A DNA stretch of 64,000 nucleotides from Hyphomicrobiaceae bacterium (GCA_016793635.1 JAEUMD010000007.1:1-64000), one strand, 5' to 3'. Counted from the stretch's first letter, positions 28,381 through 37,091 are shown. Translations and numbers: made by a program. Notes: generated by a model not told the origin, from the letters alone.

Positions 28381-29271
28381 TCAGTCGTCCTGGCCTTCGA
28401 CGCTGCGGCTGCCTTTGCGCGCAGAACGCAGCTGTTCGTCCTCGCCCGCGGAGAGATCAGCATCGAAGACGATACGCTCGGTTCCCGAAAGAGCGACGAA
28501 CCGCTTGCCCCGTGCCCTTCCGATCAGAGTCAACCCCGCCTTCACCGCAAGCTCCACGCCCCAAGCGGTAAAGCCGGAACGCGACACCAGGATCGGGATG
28601 CGCATCTTCACGCACTTGATGACCATCTCCGAGGTGAGGCGGCCTGTCGTGTAGAAAATCTTGTCGTCCGGACTGATGCCATTCACGAACATGTAGCCCG
28701 CGATCTTGTCGATGGCGTTGTGACGTCCGACGTCCTCCATGTAGACGAGCGGCACGTCCTCCCGGCAGAGCACACAGCCGTGGATGGCGCCTGCCTTGAG
28801 ATAGAGGCTCGGCTCCGTATTGATCTTGCGCGTCAGCGCGTAGAGCCACGATGTCTTGATGCGCGCATCGCCGGAGAGCTTGACCGCACGGATCTCGTCC
28901 ATTAGATCGCCGAAAACGGTGCCCTGTGCACAGCCCGACGTCTGCACCTTCTTCTTGAGCTTGTCCTCGTAGCTCGTCTGGCGCTCGGTGCGCACGACGA
29001 CGGTCGATATCTCCTCGTCGAAATCGACAGCCGTTATGCGATCGTCCTGCTGCAGCATGCCCTGGTTCAAAAGGAACCCGATGGCGAGCAGATCGGGATG
29101 ATCGCCGATCGTCATCATCGTCACGATTTCACGGGCGTTGAGAAACAGCGTCAACGGCCGCTCCGTCACGACGTCGGTGACCACCCGCCGCCCCTCGTGG
29201 TCGATACCTTCGACAGCGGTGGAGAGACGCGGATCGTCGGGCGTCGGCCGCACCAGAAACTCTTTCATCAC
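28381..29271 (-). CDS. fdhD: FdhD-family formate dehydrogenase accessory sulfurtransferase
   Basis: FdhD moves sulfur from IscS to the molybdenum cofactor, giving the Mo=S ligand of formate dehydrogenase. Conserved parts: EDVGRHNAIDKIAGYMF, FYTTGRLTSEMVIKCVKMRIPILVSRSGFTAWGVELA, and LTLIGRARGKRFVALSGTERIVFDA at the C-terminus. The loop that carries CGxCG in E. coli FdhD reads TSGCAQGTVFGD, with a single cysteine, a variant also present in other alphaproteobacterial FdhD-like proteins. Length 296 is normal. It follows the mob genes on the same strand. Confidence 0.9.
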   Translation of the reverse strand: MMKEFLVRPTPDDPRLSTAVEGIDHEGRRVVTDVVTERPLTLFLNAREIVTMMTIGDHPDLLAIGFLLNQGMLQQDDRITAVDFDEEISTVVVRTERQTSYEDKLKKKVQTSGCAQGTVFGDLMDEIRAVKLSGDARIKTSWLYALTRKINTEPSLYLKAGAIHGCVLCREDVPLVYMEDVGRHNAIDKIAGYMFVNGISPDDKIFYTTGRLTSEMVIKCVKMRIPILVSRSGFTAWGVELAVKAGLTLIGRARGKRFVALSGTERIVFDADLSAGEDEQLRSARKGSRSVEGQDD

Positions 29272-29500
29272 GGTCTCCTCGGCGCGTTCGGGGCGCTCGG
29301 CCCGGCACTCTCTGGCGTGCTATCTCACTTCGAGGGAACTGCACTCGCGATGCTTCGGAGACGATCGTTCCCCCGGTCTTCGCAACACAAGTGCGCTCCG
29401 CGCCGACATCTCAACCGATTGCACATCCCAGCTACAGTTTAGTGTGCGATCCTCGCTTTCGATGGAGGCTCGAATCACCCCCATCTGAACCGATCGCACT

Positions 29501-30436
29501 CTAAAGCTTCTTGCCGCCGTACCAGCACATCGGGTCGAGCGCCTTCACGGCGGGCGTCTGCTCGAGCGGGCGTGCCAAGTCGATCGTCGCGGCTTTGGCG
29601 GCCGAACCGAGCAGCGCCTCCCGGCCGTGCGACTGGCAGGCTGCGGCCGCGGCAGCCATTGCGACAGCTTCAGCGCCATTGCGCGGCGGCGAGCCGGTGG
29701 GCGCCCCGAACATCGACGAGCCGCGCGGAATGACGACGATCTCGGCAGCGGCCAGCACGGCCTCGGCGCGTTTGCCGTCGGCCTCTGCGCCCGATGTGAC
29801 GACGAGAACATTGCCAAGGTTCATGAGACTGCCCGGCACGGGTGCTGGAGCGGAAGCGGCGCCGGCGCCCTGTCTTTGCGCGCTCCCAGCGAACCCCGTT
29901 TGCACGACGAACAGGTGATCGCGAAAACGTTCGCTCGCCTGCCGAACGACCTCAGACAACTCCGCCGTCTCGACAGGAAGAGTGATGGCGATGACACGCG
30001 CTGGCGTTCCGATGGCGAAGCCGATGGCTCGTGCGAGTGACTTGCCGTCATTGCCCGCGAGACGAACCGGAACAAGCCGTCCATTTGCGTAAGCGGCGAG
30101 CATCACCTCGGCGGCGGTCGTATCCCCAAGCGATGCGCCGTTTGCTGCACCTTCTGCGGCGGAAGCCGGGAAGGGATGGCGATCTGAGTCGACGAAATCC
30201 CAACCGACGATCTCGCCCTCGCCGTCGCGCGCGAGACGCGGCGTGATCCTGTCGGAACGATAATCGACGCCCGCGCCGATCAGCGCGATGGCGTGCCCGC
30301 CGGGGTCCTGGCCGGGCGGTACGGCGGGGTCGCCGGCCCGTGCAGTGACGGTGCCGACAAGGATCAAAAGCGCGACGAGCGGAGCGAAGAGGAAACGCAG
30401 CATCAATGATCTCGAAAGGGTGTCGGGGAAAAGCAT
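29501..30436 (-). CDS. Exported subtilisin-like protein with degenerate active site
   Basis: The ATG at 30436 overlaps the mobB stop (TGATG), implying coupling; ATG 30403 (MLRFLFAPLVALLILVG) is an alternative. After the signal peptide, HAIALIGAGVDYRSDRITPRL...GWDFVDSDRHPFP (48-90) strongly resembles the start of an S8 subtilase, where the catalytic D-T/S-G is replaced by G-A-G. The HGTHVAG region reads GDTTAAEVMLAAY with no His. LVPVRLAGNDGKSLARAIGFA and the RGSSMFGAP (238-246) block retain the S8 layout and a serine. I infer a catalytically dead S8-fold protein of 311 residues; it could also be an unrelated fold with coincidental motifs. Confidence 0.6.
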   Translation of the reverse strand: MLFPDTLSRSLMLRFLFAPLVALLILVGTVTARAGDPAVPPGQDPGGHAIALIGAGVDYRSDRITPRLARDGEGEIVGWDFVDSDRHPFPASAAEGAANGASLGDTTAAEVMLAAYANGRLVPVRLAGNDGKSLARAIGFAIGTPARVIAITLPVETAELSEVVRQASERFRDHLFVVQTGFAGSAQRQGAGAASAPAPVPGSLMNLGNVLVVTSGAEADGKRAEAVLAAAEIVVIPRGSSMFGAPTGSPPRNGAEAVAMAAAAAACQSHGREALLGSAAKAATIDLARPLEQTPAVKALDPMCWYGGKKL

Positions 30437-31107
30437 CAACGCTCGGACGAAGCAAAGGGATCTTCGCCCCCCGTCAGACCGGCATCGGCCCCGAGCGCTG
30501 CATCGTCCTCGCCGCACGCCTTCGCCCGCGCCGCATCGGCCACCGCACGCGCGACGCGCCCATCGAGTGGACCGACGGTCGCATCGATGAGGGCAACCAG
30601 TCCGTCGATGTCATCGAGGGCGTAGACCGGGACGCTTTCACCGGAGATCTCGTGATCGGCGGCGATGGCGATGACGCGCGGGTCCTCGGCAGCGAGAGAA
30701 CGCTTGGTCCAGGAAGCTTCGCGCCGTGCTTCGATCTTCGGGATGGGCGCGGACTTGTAACCCTCGACGATGACGAGATCGGCGGGCTCCAAAGCCGCGA
30801 CGATCTCCTCGAAGTTCGGCTCCGGCGCTCCATCCAGCTCCGTGACGATGGCCCAGCGCGCACCCGAGACGATGGCGACTTGCCGGGCACCGGCGCGCCT
30901 GTGACGGGCGCTGTCGGTCTCGCCGTCGTCGATCTGAAAAGCGTGGTGGGCGTGCTTAACCGTCGCGACCTTGAGGCCACGACGGGTGAACGCCGCGACG
31001 AGCCGCGTCGTCAACGTCGTCTTGCCGGACTTCTTCCATCCCGCGATGCCGATGATCGGCACCCGATAACGAGGTAATGTGCGGTTCAATTGGGGCCGCC
31101 TTCGCAT
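30436..31107 (-). CDS. mobB: Molybdopterin-guanine dinucleotide biosynthesis protein B
   Basis: A GTPase that assists MobA in attaching GMP to molybdopterin. The P-loop VPIIGIAGWKKSGKTTLTTRL lies near the start; TVKHAHHAFQIDDGETDSARHRRAGA and LVIVEGYKSAPIPKIEARR are invariant family motifs. The start at 31107 (MRRRPQLNRT) is chosen as the last ATG before the P-loop; the frame stays open a long way upstream with unlikely sequence. About 50 extra C-terminal residues (ACGEDDAALGADAG...) look disordered. Same strand as mobA. Confidence 0.92.
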   Translation of the reverse strand: MRRRPQLNRTLPRYRVPIIGIAGWKKSGKTTLTTRLVAAFTRRGLKVATVKHAHHAFQIDDGETDSARHRRAGARQVAIVSGARWAIVTELDGAPEPNFEEIVAALEPADLVIVEGYKSAPIPKIEARREASWTKRSLAAEDPRVIAIAADHEISGESVPVYALDDIDGLVALIDATVGPLDGRVARAVADAARAKACGEDDAALGADAGLTGGEDPFASSER

Positions 31108-31258
31108 TTTTTCTATGGCTCGAGACCTGGATCGCCATCCCATCAGGTGCGACTGCCGCCGGTCCTGCGATCGGATGAACGTGCTCCAGTATTGAACGAC
31201 CATGGCACACTCGTCGCTCCCATCGCTTCGCACGATTTCGGGAGGTTCCGGTGATGCC

Positions 31259-31936
31259 CTAGTGCCGAAGTCCTGCGGCCACAAGACGCCGCGCCTCGGC
31301 CAGTTCCTCCGGTGTGTTGGCGTTGAAGAACGGATCGACCTCCTCCCCGGCCAATAGGCGGCTCGGAAAATCGACACCCAGCGTACCATGGCGATCGGTC
31401 CACGCCAGAACCTTACGCACACCGTTGGTCAACGCTGCTTGCAGATCGTCGGCGAGATCGACGGGCCAGAGACCGATGACCGGGTGAAGGTGACCGCCCG
31501 AGCGGGCCATTGCGATCCTCTCGCCAGCCGGCGCGCCTTTGCGAGCGGCGATAAGGCGCGCGACCAGATCGCCGGGAAGGAACGGCGCATCGGTCGAAAC
31601 GGTAACGATATCGCTCGCCGACGGCGCATGGGCCGCCGCCCACCGCATACCGGCGAGGACACCTGCCAACGGCCCAACAAAACCGTCGAGCGTATCGGGC
31701 ACGACGTCGAGGCCGAACGCGCGGAAGCGCTCGGGATCGCCATTGGCATTGATGACCAGCGCACCGACCTGGGGACGCAGACTATCGGCGACGTGCGTCA
31801 GCATCGGGCGCGCGTCGAGCGCCAGCAGCCCCTTGTCGCCCCCTCCCGGTGTGCCATCGAACATACGGCGAGACTGCCCGCCGGCCAGCAACACACCAAC
31901 CGGCAGCATTTCGCCAGCCCGCACTGCCTCATTCAT
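31259..31936 (-). CDS. mobA: Molybdenum cofactor guanylyltransferase
   Basis: MobA transfers GMP from GTP to molybdopterin, making the MGD cofactor of the DMSO-reductase family, including formate dehydrogenase. GVLLAGGQSRRM is the nucleotide-binding loop, followed by an unusual FDGTPGGG insertion before DKGLL; FVGPLAGVLAGMRWA, VSTDAPFLPGDL and HPVIGLWPV are typical. 225 residues. Its ATG overlaps the end of a small upstream frame by 8 nt. Confidence 0.93.
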   Translation of the reverse strand: MNEAVRAGEMLPVGVLLAGGQSRRMFDGTPGGGDKGLLALDARPMLTHVADSLRPQVGALVINANGDPERFRAFGLDVVPDTLDGFVGPLAGVLAGMRWAAAHAPSASDIVTVSTDAPFLPGDLVARLIAARKGAPAGERIAMARSGGHLHPVIGLWPVDLADDLQAALTNGVRKVLAWTDRHGTLGVDFPSRLLAGEEVDPFFNANTPEELAEARRLVAAGLRH

Positions 31937-32153
31937 CAGGTGCGCCCTTGCTCTGGGACATGACAGCGTGCGGGGCGGTCATCTCGGCTTGGTAGTCGTC
32001 GAGCGCGGCTTGCTCCTCGAGCCTGACGACCGCTCCGCACGCTGCGCCCATGCAGCCCGCGGCTTCGTAGGAGGTGCTCGCTGCCCGGTGCGCGATCGCC
32101 GCCGGCTCGGTGTTGTGCTCCGTGGGATTGGTCTCGCGTTCCAACATCACCAT
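31929..32153 (-). CDS. Small hypothetical protein upstream of mobA, 74 aa
   Basis: The frame ends with TGA inside the mobA start (ATGAATGA, 8-nt overlap), the usual sign of translational coupling. The start is uncertain; ATG 32153 (MVMLERETNPTEHN) has AAGGA upstream. The protein is hydrophilic, with a small GCMGAACGA cysteine pair in the middle and no membrane segment. No family recognised. It may be a leader or coupling peptide for mobA, or a cofactor-related small protein. Confidence 0.5.
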   Translation of the reverse strand: MVMLERETNPTEHNTEPAAIAHRAASTSYEAAGCMGAACGAVVRLEEQAALDDYQAEMTAPHAVMSQSKGAPDE

Positions 32154-32428
32154 GCTCGTGCAATCCTTCTGGCGGGAACTTCGAATGGAGAAGACACCTC
32201 GGAAGGGGCAGGCCGAGAGCTCCATGGTTGTCAGCAGAGGGAAGACCGCACCCCGTAGCGTTCCATCCTTGCTGTAGCTTCCAGACGGTCGAGTAGGAAG
32301 CATCCGGGCGATGCGCCGTCGCAGGCAAAGAGCTGCCGGCTATTCGCAACGGCGCAGATCGATCGCCAGTATCGCGACACCAAGGATCGGATCGACGAGC
32401 GGCATGGCCCCCGGCCCTAGCGCGCCTC

Positions 32429-32911
32429 TCAAGGCTCGAACGAACCGCCCGCGCTCGCCGACACCCCCGAAGAGCCCCGCATGACCTCGGAATGGGAGGC
32501 CGCGATGAAGCTTTCGATAAGAGTTACCAGCCGCGCCGGCATCGGCACCCGGTCAACCCAATCCAGCACCGGATCGCCATTCGAGCGAGCTTCGAAGGGT
32601 GAAGCAGTGACCTGCCGCACGGCCACTGGCTTCTCCGGCCCGTGCGGATCATGGCGCAGAACCACGTAAACCGAGGGCTCGCCGTTGGCGAGGTTGACCC
32701 GGTAGGACATTGCTTCCTCGCGCTGCAGCACGAGTTGCTCCGTCGTCGCCAGCAGATCGCGAGCTGTGGCGGTGGGATGATTGTGCCAATCCGTCTTCTC
32801 GACCGGGTCCAGCACGACCCTAACCGTGCGCCAGCGGAAATCCTCCCAAGGGCGGCTCCCGGCTTCCCTCATGACGACGACGCCGAGCGGTACAGTCAAT
32901 TTGACCGTCAT
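32429..32911 (-). CDS. DUF3305 domain-containing protein
   Basis: A 160-residue protein starting MTVKLTVPLGVVVMREAGSRPWEDFRWR and containing DWHNHPTATARDLLATTEQLVLQREEAMSYRVNLANGEPSVYVVLR in order, the DUF3305 pattern. DUF3305 genes usually sit with DUF3306 and ferredoxin genes in molybdenum formate dehydrogenase clusters of alphaproteobacteria; here only the mob/fdhD genes are nearby and no fdh structural gene is seen. Start ATG 32911 chosen by similarity; an ATG at 32944 is open but adds an unlikely leader. Confidence 0.8.
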   Translation of the reverse strand: MTVKLTVPLGVVVMREAGSRPWEDFRWRTVRVVLDPVEKTDWHNHPTATARDLLATTEQLVLQREEAMSYRVNLANGEPSVYVVLRHDPHGPEKPVAVRQVTASPFEARSNGDPVLDWVDRVPMPARLVTLIESFIAASHSEVMRGSSGVSASAGGSFEP

Positions 32912-32981
32912 TGAGCACCTTGCGAACGGATCACGGCTTCCCACTAAAGTTTATACTAGACCAAAGGGCAGCCTCAACCCC

Positions 32982-33596
32982 TCAAATTTGCTGGACTTCC
33001 TCCTGCCCGATACATCGTCCGCCATCGCGGCGGACCTCAGTTTTTCGGAACGGTTTTCCCGCAGACCGCAGCGCAGCGAAAACATGCTTCGTCGTCACCG
33101 TGGGATTCGCACGAGACGTGCCCCCGGCGGGACGTCGGCGGATCATGGCGAGGTCGCCTGCAACGATCGAAAGCCGTGAGCGCAGAGGGCGACGGGACAG
33201 GAATCCCCGCCACCACGCTGCGAACCCTAATCCGATGACGACCGCGACGGCCGCAGCCTCGCCGAGCGTCGCGGACTGTTCGGCTCTTGTGATCGTCGCT
33301 CCATCGGCAACAATGCCCCCCCTCGCCCCGGAAACGCGCGGACGCAGGCCCGGCATGTTCGACGGCAAGCCGACCCGGCGCTGGCTCCAGCCTGCCGGCC
33401 CAGACGCTGGACGACCCAGGCGGCTCCGCCCGATGACACTCTGCCTGATTTCGGCCGGGGCACGGTCGCCAGAACCGGCGCGTGGTTCTGCGATGGCCTG
33501 GGCGGAGGCTTCCACCGATGCCCCTGCAACGGCGAGCGCAACCACCGCCGCATACCCACTTATGTACTTGGACGGCCAATACGCCTTGGACACCAT
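32982..33596 (-). CDS. Hypothetical exported/membrane protein
   Basis: A 204-residue frame with a signal-like N-terminus (YISGYAAVVALAVAGASVEASAQA) and one internal hydrophobic helix (GEAAAVAVVIGLGFAAWW) followed by Arg-rich sequence. AGAGGGA touches the start region. The product is Arg/Gly/Pro-rich and matches no family I know; a long overlapping frame on the other strand looks worse. Kept as a tentative gene upstream of DUF3305 and in the same direction. Confidence 0.4.
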   Translation of the reverse strand: MVSKAYWPSKYISGYAAVVALAVAGASVEASAQAIAEPRAGSGDRAPAEIRQSVIGRSRLGRPASGPAGWSQRRVGLPSNMPGLRPRVSGARGGIVADGATITRAEQSATLGEAAAVAVVIGLGFAAWWRGFLSRRPLRSRLSIVAGDLAMIRRRPAGGTSRANPTVTTKHVFAALRSAGKPFRKTEVRRDGGRCIGQEEVQQI

Positions 33597-33883
33597 TCCC
33601 TCTGCGGCTCGGCCGCTCGCACGATCATGCGAAAACTATGCCCCGAGCTATGCTGATGACGGGTTTCTTGCCCCTCCCGCCTCGACATCTGCGCACGACA
33701 AGTCGTCGACATGGTTGACGCGCCGCTACCGCGAGGCTCAGCGGGGGCCACGGCGACCGAATTCACCCGCCGCTGTCCTCAAAAATCCACAACCGGCGGA
33801 AATGCTCCTCTGAACGCTGGAAAGGCCGGCGGGCCGATTTAAACTCCCTCGACAGCCCCGTCGAATTCCGGCGAAATTGGGGC

Positions 33884-35134
33884 ATGCGATTCGCATCGGG
33901 GGCAACGAGCGCGAATCGCTACATGGGCAAAATTATCAAAGATCTCGCGGGGATTTTCGGGATGGCTTGGACGACGTCCGCCGGCCCACGGGGAGCTTTT
34001 GCGCAGTCGGCCTGGGCAGCCGCGCGCGACAATCTCCGGGCGCTTTCGGCACTCACAAGTCCGCTGCCTCAAGGGCGAACCATGGCGCTTGGCACCGTCG
34101 TCGGCGGCCATTTCGCGACGCTCACGGCCGTAGCACCCCACATCGGTGAAGAGCCTGCACTCGTGGTGCTGACACTATTTGGCAGCATCGCCGTAGCAGC
34201 GGCCGTCGTCGTGCTCGGCCGCGCACCGGCCGAACGCAAGACCGGTCACGCCAAACCTCAGGCAACAGGTGCTCATTCCGCAGAGGTGGACCTCGTAACA
34301 GCCTCACCGCTCCCCGTCACGTCCCCCGCTGCCGCCGTGACCATCACCGGCGCGCCACTGACGTCTGCGACACAACTGCCTCCAAGCCCTCCCGCGGCCG
34401 CCCCGCGCCTGAAGCGCGAAACCGCCTCCAACGTGTCCCGCGCCACGCATAACGACCTCATGGCGCGCGTCAGTCACGAGCTGCGCACTCCCCTCAACGC
34501 CGTCGTCGGTTTTTCCGATCTTATGGGACACGAGATGTTCGGCCCGCTCGGCCATCCCCGCTACGAGGAGTATGTCGGCTATATCCGCGAAAGTGGTCGC
34601 AAGCTGCTCAAGTCCACAGAAGACACATTGGCGATCACTTCGCTGCTCACCGACGTCGAGGACAGCCCGAAGATCGAGGAGGTGGCGCTCGGCTCGCTCG
34701 CCCGCGACGCTCGCCAGATCGTCGCTGCGGAGGCGCGCCAACGCGACGTACGAATTGTGTTCGAGATCGACACCGACGTGGCGGTACTGGCGCATCGGCG
34801 CGCGCTGCGCCAGATCCTCGTCAACCTCATGTCCGAGGCCCTCGTTCGTGCCGAGGTCTCCGGGGAGATTACGATGGCTGCCGATGTCACCGACGACCGG
34901 GTGCTCGTGCGTGTAGCGGTAACGGATGCCAACGCCGGCGGCGCCAGAGTGGATCAAGCGTCGCTGCCGATCTGCATCGCGCGTACGCTGGTTGAATTGT
35001 CCGGCGGGCGATTGCTCGAAAGCTTTGACGAGGCGGGACGCTGGCAGGTATCGACGCTGCTCGAACGCGCCGCGCAGCCGGATTTCTTCCTCTCGCCGCG
35101 CCGCGACGTGCATGCAGCGGCACGGCTGAACTGA
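33884..35134 (+). CDS. Histidine-kinase-like protein with degenerate ATPase domain
   Basis: A 416-residue protein with a membrane helix at 91-112, a Pro/Ala-rich linker and a DHp (HisKA) domain: MARVSHELRTPLNAVVGFSDLM with phospho-acceptor H198, as in PleC/DivJ-type kinases. The following CA domain is eroded: the N-box reads ILVNLMSEAL (second Asn lost), the DxGxG box reads DANAGGARVD, and the GxGLGL lid is SLPICIARTLVELSGG. It should not bind ATP well. It may act as a phosphotransfer or scaffold protein (compare ChpT and DivL, which also have degenerate CA domains). It stands alone with no response regulator beside it. Confidence 0.75.
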   Translation: MRFASGATSANRYMGKIIKDLAGIFGMAWTTSAGPRGAFAQSAWAAARDNLRALSALTSPLPQGRTMALGTVVGGHFATLTAVAPHIGEEPALVVLTLFGSIAVAAAVVVLGRAPAERKTGHAKPQATGAHSAEVDLVTASPLPVTSPAAAVTITGAPLTSATQLPPSPPAAAPRLKRETASNVSRATHNDLMARVSHELRTPLNAVVGFSDLMGHEMFGPLGHPRYEEYVGYIRESGRKLLKSTEDTLAITSLLTDVEDSPKIEEVALGSLARDARQIVAAEARQRDVRIVFEIDTDVAVLAHRRALRQILVNLMSEALVRAEVSGEITMAADVTDDRVLVRVAVTDANAGGARVDQASLPICIARTLVELSGGRLLESFDEAGRWQVSTLLERAAQPDFFLSPRRDVHAAARLN

Positions 35135-35308
35135 ATAGAACTCAAAGAAGTACGTCGCCCGAAGTCCCGTACCGAAGTCCGGTGTCGGTGCCAGCATCCA
35201 TTTTTCTACGCGCGACCGGAGTGTATCCGCGCTTATCACGCCGCCGCGAATGCTCCCGACTTCGATGGAGGCGTAGCTCGCGCACTCCTCTCGACGCCCC
35301 CAGTGCAA

Positions 35309-35803
35309 TCACAAATCGTCGCGATCTCCCGGCTCACGGAACCTGCCCCGGCGGCGGTCGAGCAGGTTCATGAATGTCTTCCTCTCCTCCGCCGTCATGC
35401 GTGACAGGAGATCGACGAAACGATCCGCCGCGACGCGCCCCGCCTCGATCTTAGCCGCTCCCACAGCCGAGACAGCGGCTGCGACCGCGGCGCGATCGAA
35501 CGGCTCCTTGAGGATCACCTCTCGCGCCGCCGCGCGCAGGGCACGAGAGGCTTCGCGGCTCTCGTGCATGCCGGCGCGCAGTGCGTCGAGATCTTTACGC
35601 AACTCACTTCGCCGCTCCGCCGGCAGCGAGCGCATGAACTCGAAGTGCGGCCCCTTGAAGCCGTGTCCGCCGCCATGGTGCAGCCTCGCCCCGACGAAGA
35701 GGCCGATGAGCAGCATGTTGACGACGAGGGATGCGCCGAGGCCAACGAACAGCCACCGCCGGGACTTGGGCGCCGAGACCTGCGGAGCAGTGTCAGGACT
35801 CAT
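35309..35803 (-). CDS. Periplasmic heavy-metal-sensor-like (Spy/CpxP/CnrX-type) protein
   Basis: A 164-residue protein with one N-terminal membrane anchor (WLFVGLGASLVVNMLLIGLFVGA), a HHGGGHGF stretch that could bind metal, then a helical periplasmic domain (FEFMRSLPAERRSELRKDL, AEERKTFMNLLDRRRGRF), the LTxxQ-like/CnrX layout. GAGGAGG precedes ATG 35803, which overlaps the stop of the upstream gene by 4 nt (ATGA). With the membrane protein and ECF sigma upstream it forms a likely signal-transduction operon, as in cnrYXH-like loci. Confidence 0.75.
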   Translation of the reverse strand: MSPDTAPQVSAPKSRRWLFVGLGASLVVNMLLIGLFVGARLHHGGGHGFKGPHFEFMRSLPAERRSELRKDLDALRAGMHESREASRALRAAAREVILKEPFDRAAVAAAVSAVGAAKIEAGRVAADRFVDLLSRMTAEERKTFMNLLDRRRGRFREPGDRDDL

Positions 35804-36351
35804 AGAAACTCCTCCTCGATGAGGTCGTTGTCCCCAAAACCGAAGACCATGTCCGGCAGAGGGGTCGTCTCCCGGGCATCGGCCGTCTCGACTGTTGCCG
35901 TTTGCAGGCCCGGATAAAGGTCGCTCGTCTGCCAGCCGGCGAAAATGCCGAGCACCAGTGCCGCCGCGAGCAGGGACGCGGCGGTAGCAACCCGGCCAAA
36001 GCTTCCGAACGCCCGCGGCCGCGACAAGGGTCTGACCGCATGCGGCGGCGGTGCCTGGCTGCGCACGGGTGATGGTTGCAGCTGCACCAGCCGCGGCTGC
36101 GCTGCAGCGCGAGCGACGATGGTCTCTGCAAGTGCCGCCTGGCGCTTGCCCGATACCACAGGCGCCATATCGAGCAGGCGATCGAGCGCCGCGGCCTCGC
36201 CGAGCATGCGCCGTGCCTCGCGGTTCTCCGCGACGACCCGCGCAAGGCGTAACCGGTCGGTCGCCGGCCAACGGTCGCGGTCGGCGCCGTGAATGTCCAG
36301 GATGCGCTGGAGGAGCTCCAGATCCTGCTGGTCCTTCGTCGATCCGGTCAT
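35800..36351 (-). CDS. Putative anti-sigma factor (single-pass membrane protein)
   Basis: A 183-residue protein. The N-terminal ~100 residues are soluble and helical (LELLQRILDIHGADRDRWPATDRLRLARVVAENREARRMLGEA), followed by a Pro-rich linker, one membrane helix (VATAASLLAAALVLGIFAGW) and a short acidic periplasmic tail. This topology, and the position 16 bp after an ECF sigma gene, suggests an anti-sigma factor, but the zinc HxxxCxxC motif is absent. ATG at 36351 chosen (MTGSTKDQQD). Confidence 0.65.
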   Translation of the reverse strand: MTGSTKDQQDLELLQRILDIHGADRDRWPATDRLRLARVVAENREARRMLGEAAALDRLLDMAPVVSGKRQAALAETIVARAAAQPRLVQLQPSPVRSQAPPPHAVRPLSRPRAFGSFGRVATAASLLAAALVLGIFAGWQTSDLYPGLQTATVETADARETTPLPDMVFGFGDNDLIEEEFL

Positions 36352-36367
36352 GGCTCGTTTCCGATCA

Positions 36368-37003
36368 CTAGACGTCCTCATCCATGGCGATCAGCTCCCG
36401 CCAGTCGCTGGCAAGGGCAACTCTCAATGCACGCCGCGCGCGGGCCAGCAGCGATTCGACCGCCTCGTCGCTGATCCCCATCTCTGCCGCAACCTCGATC
36501 TGGCTCAAGCCCTCGAAGTGGAACAGCGTGAGTGCCAGGCGCTGGCGGTCGGGGAGCGCCTTCAGTGCCGCATCGACCCGCGCCGCCCGCTCACCGCTCT
36601 CGATCCCGCGAAGTTGTTCGGCAGGTGCGGGTTGCTCGGGCGGCTCATCGGTGACGTCGACGTTGCGGCGCGCCCTGATACGGTCGATACAGAGGTTCGA
36701 GACGACGCGCCGCAGCCACGGACGAGCACCGCCGCTGCCGAGTGCCAGCCCGTCGCCGAGGCGCCAGAGCCGGAGTAGGGCTTCTTGCGCTACATCCTCT
36801 GCCTCGGCATCGTCACGCAGCATGCGCCGCGCGACGGCGAGCATTCCACCAAGATGGCGCGACACCAGGATCGAGAACGCGTCGCGGTCGCCGCCGCTCA
36901 TACGAGAGACAAGCACCGCATCGCTCGGCACCTCCGCACCGGCGCTGATATCGCCGCGCGGTTGCACGTCTTCCCGTCCCGCCGTCACGCTGCTCCCCGC
37001 CAT
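36368..37003 (-). CDS. ECF-family RNA polymerase sigma factor
   Basis: A 211-residue group-4 sigma factor. Region 2 is DAFSILVSRHLGGMLAVARRMLRDDAEAEDVAQEALLRLWRL and region 4 ALKALPDRQRLALTLFHFEGLSQIEVAAEMGISDEAVESLLARARRALR; both are shown here only by motif since they are standard. It begins with a ~25-residue polar extension. It is the first gene of a three-gene operon with the putative anti-sigma and the CnrX-like sensor, and the EF-hand gene lies just upstream in the same direction. Confidence 0.93.
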   Translation of the reverse strand: MAGSSVTAGREDVQPRGDISAGAEVPSDAVLVSRMSGGDRDAFSILVSRHLGGMLAVARRMLRDDAEAEDVAQEALLRLWRLGDGLALGSGGARPWLRRVVSNLCIDRIRARRNVDVTDEPPEQPAPAEQLRGIESGERAARVDAALKALPDRQRLALTLFHFEGLSQIEVAAEMGISDEAVESLLARARRALRVALASDWRELIAMDEDV

Positions 37004-37091
37004 CGGATCAATCTTCCACCGCCTGCGGCTGATGCTGTGGCTCGTTTCGAGGTCGCAGCGGGCCGGGGCGCATGTCCCAGGCCCGCCGTCC

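Noticed and set aside
32911-33813. 300-codon forward frame
   Set aside because: Pro/Arg/Ser-rich without signal or domain, overlapping a better reverse-strand candidate and a DUF3305 start.
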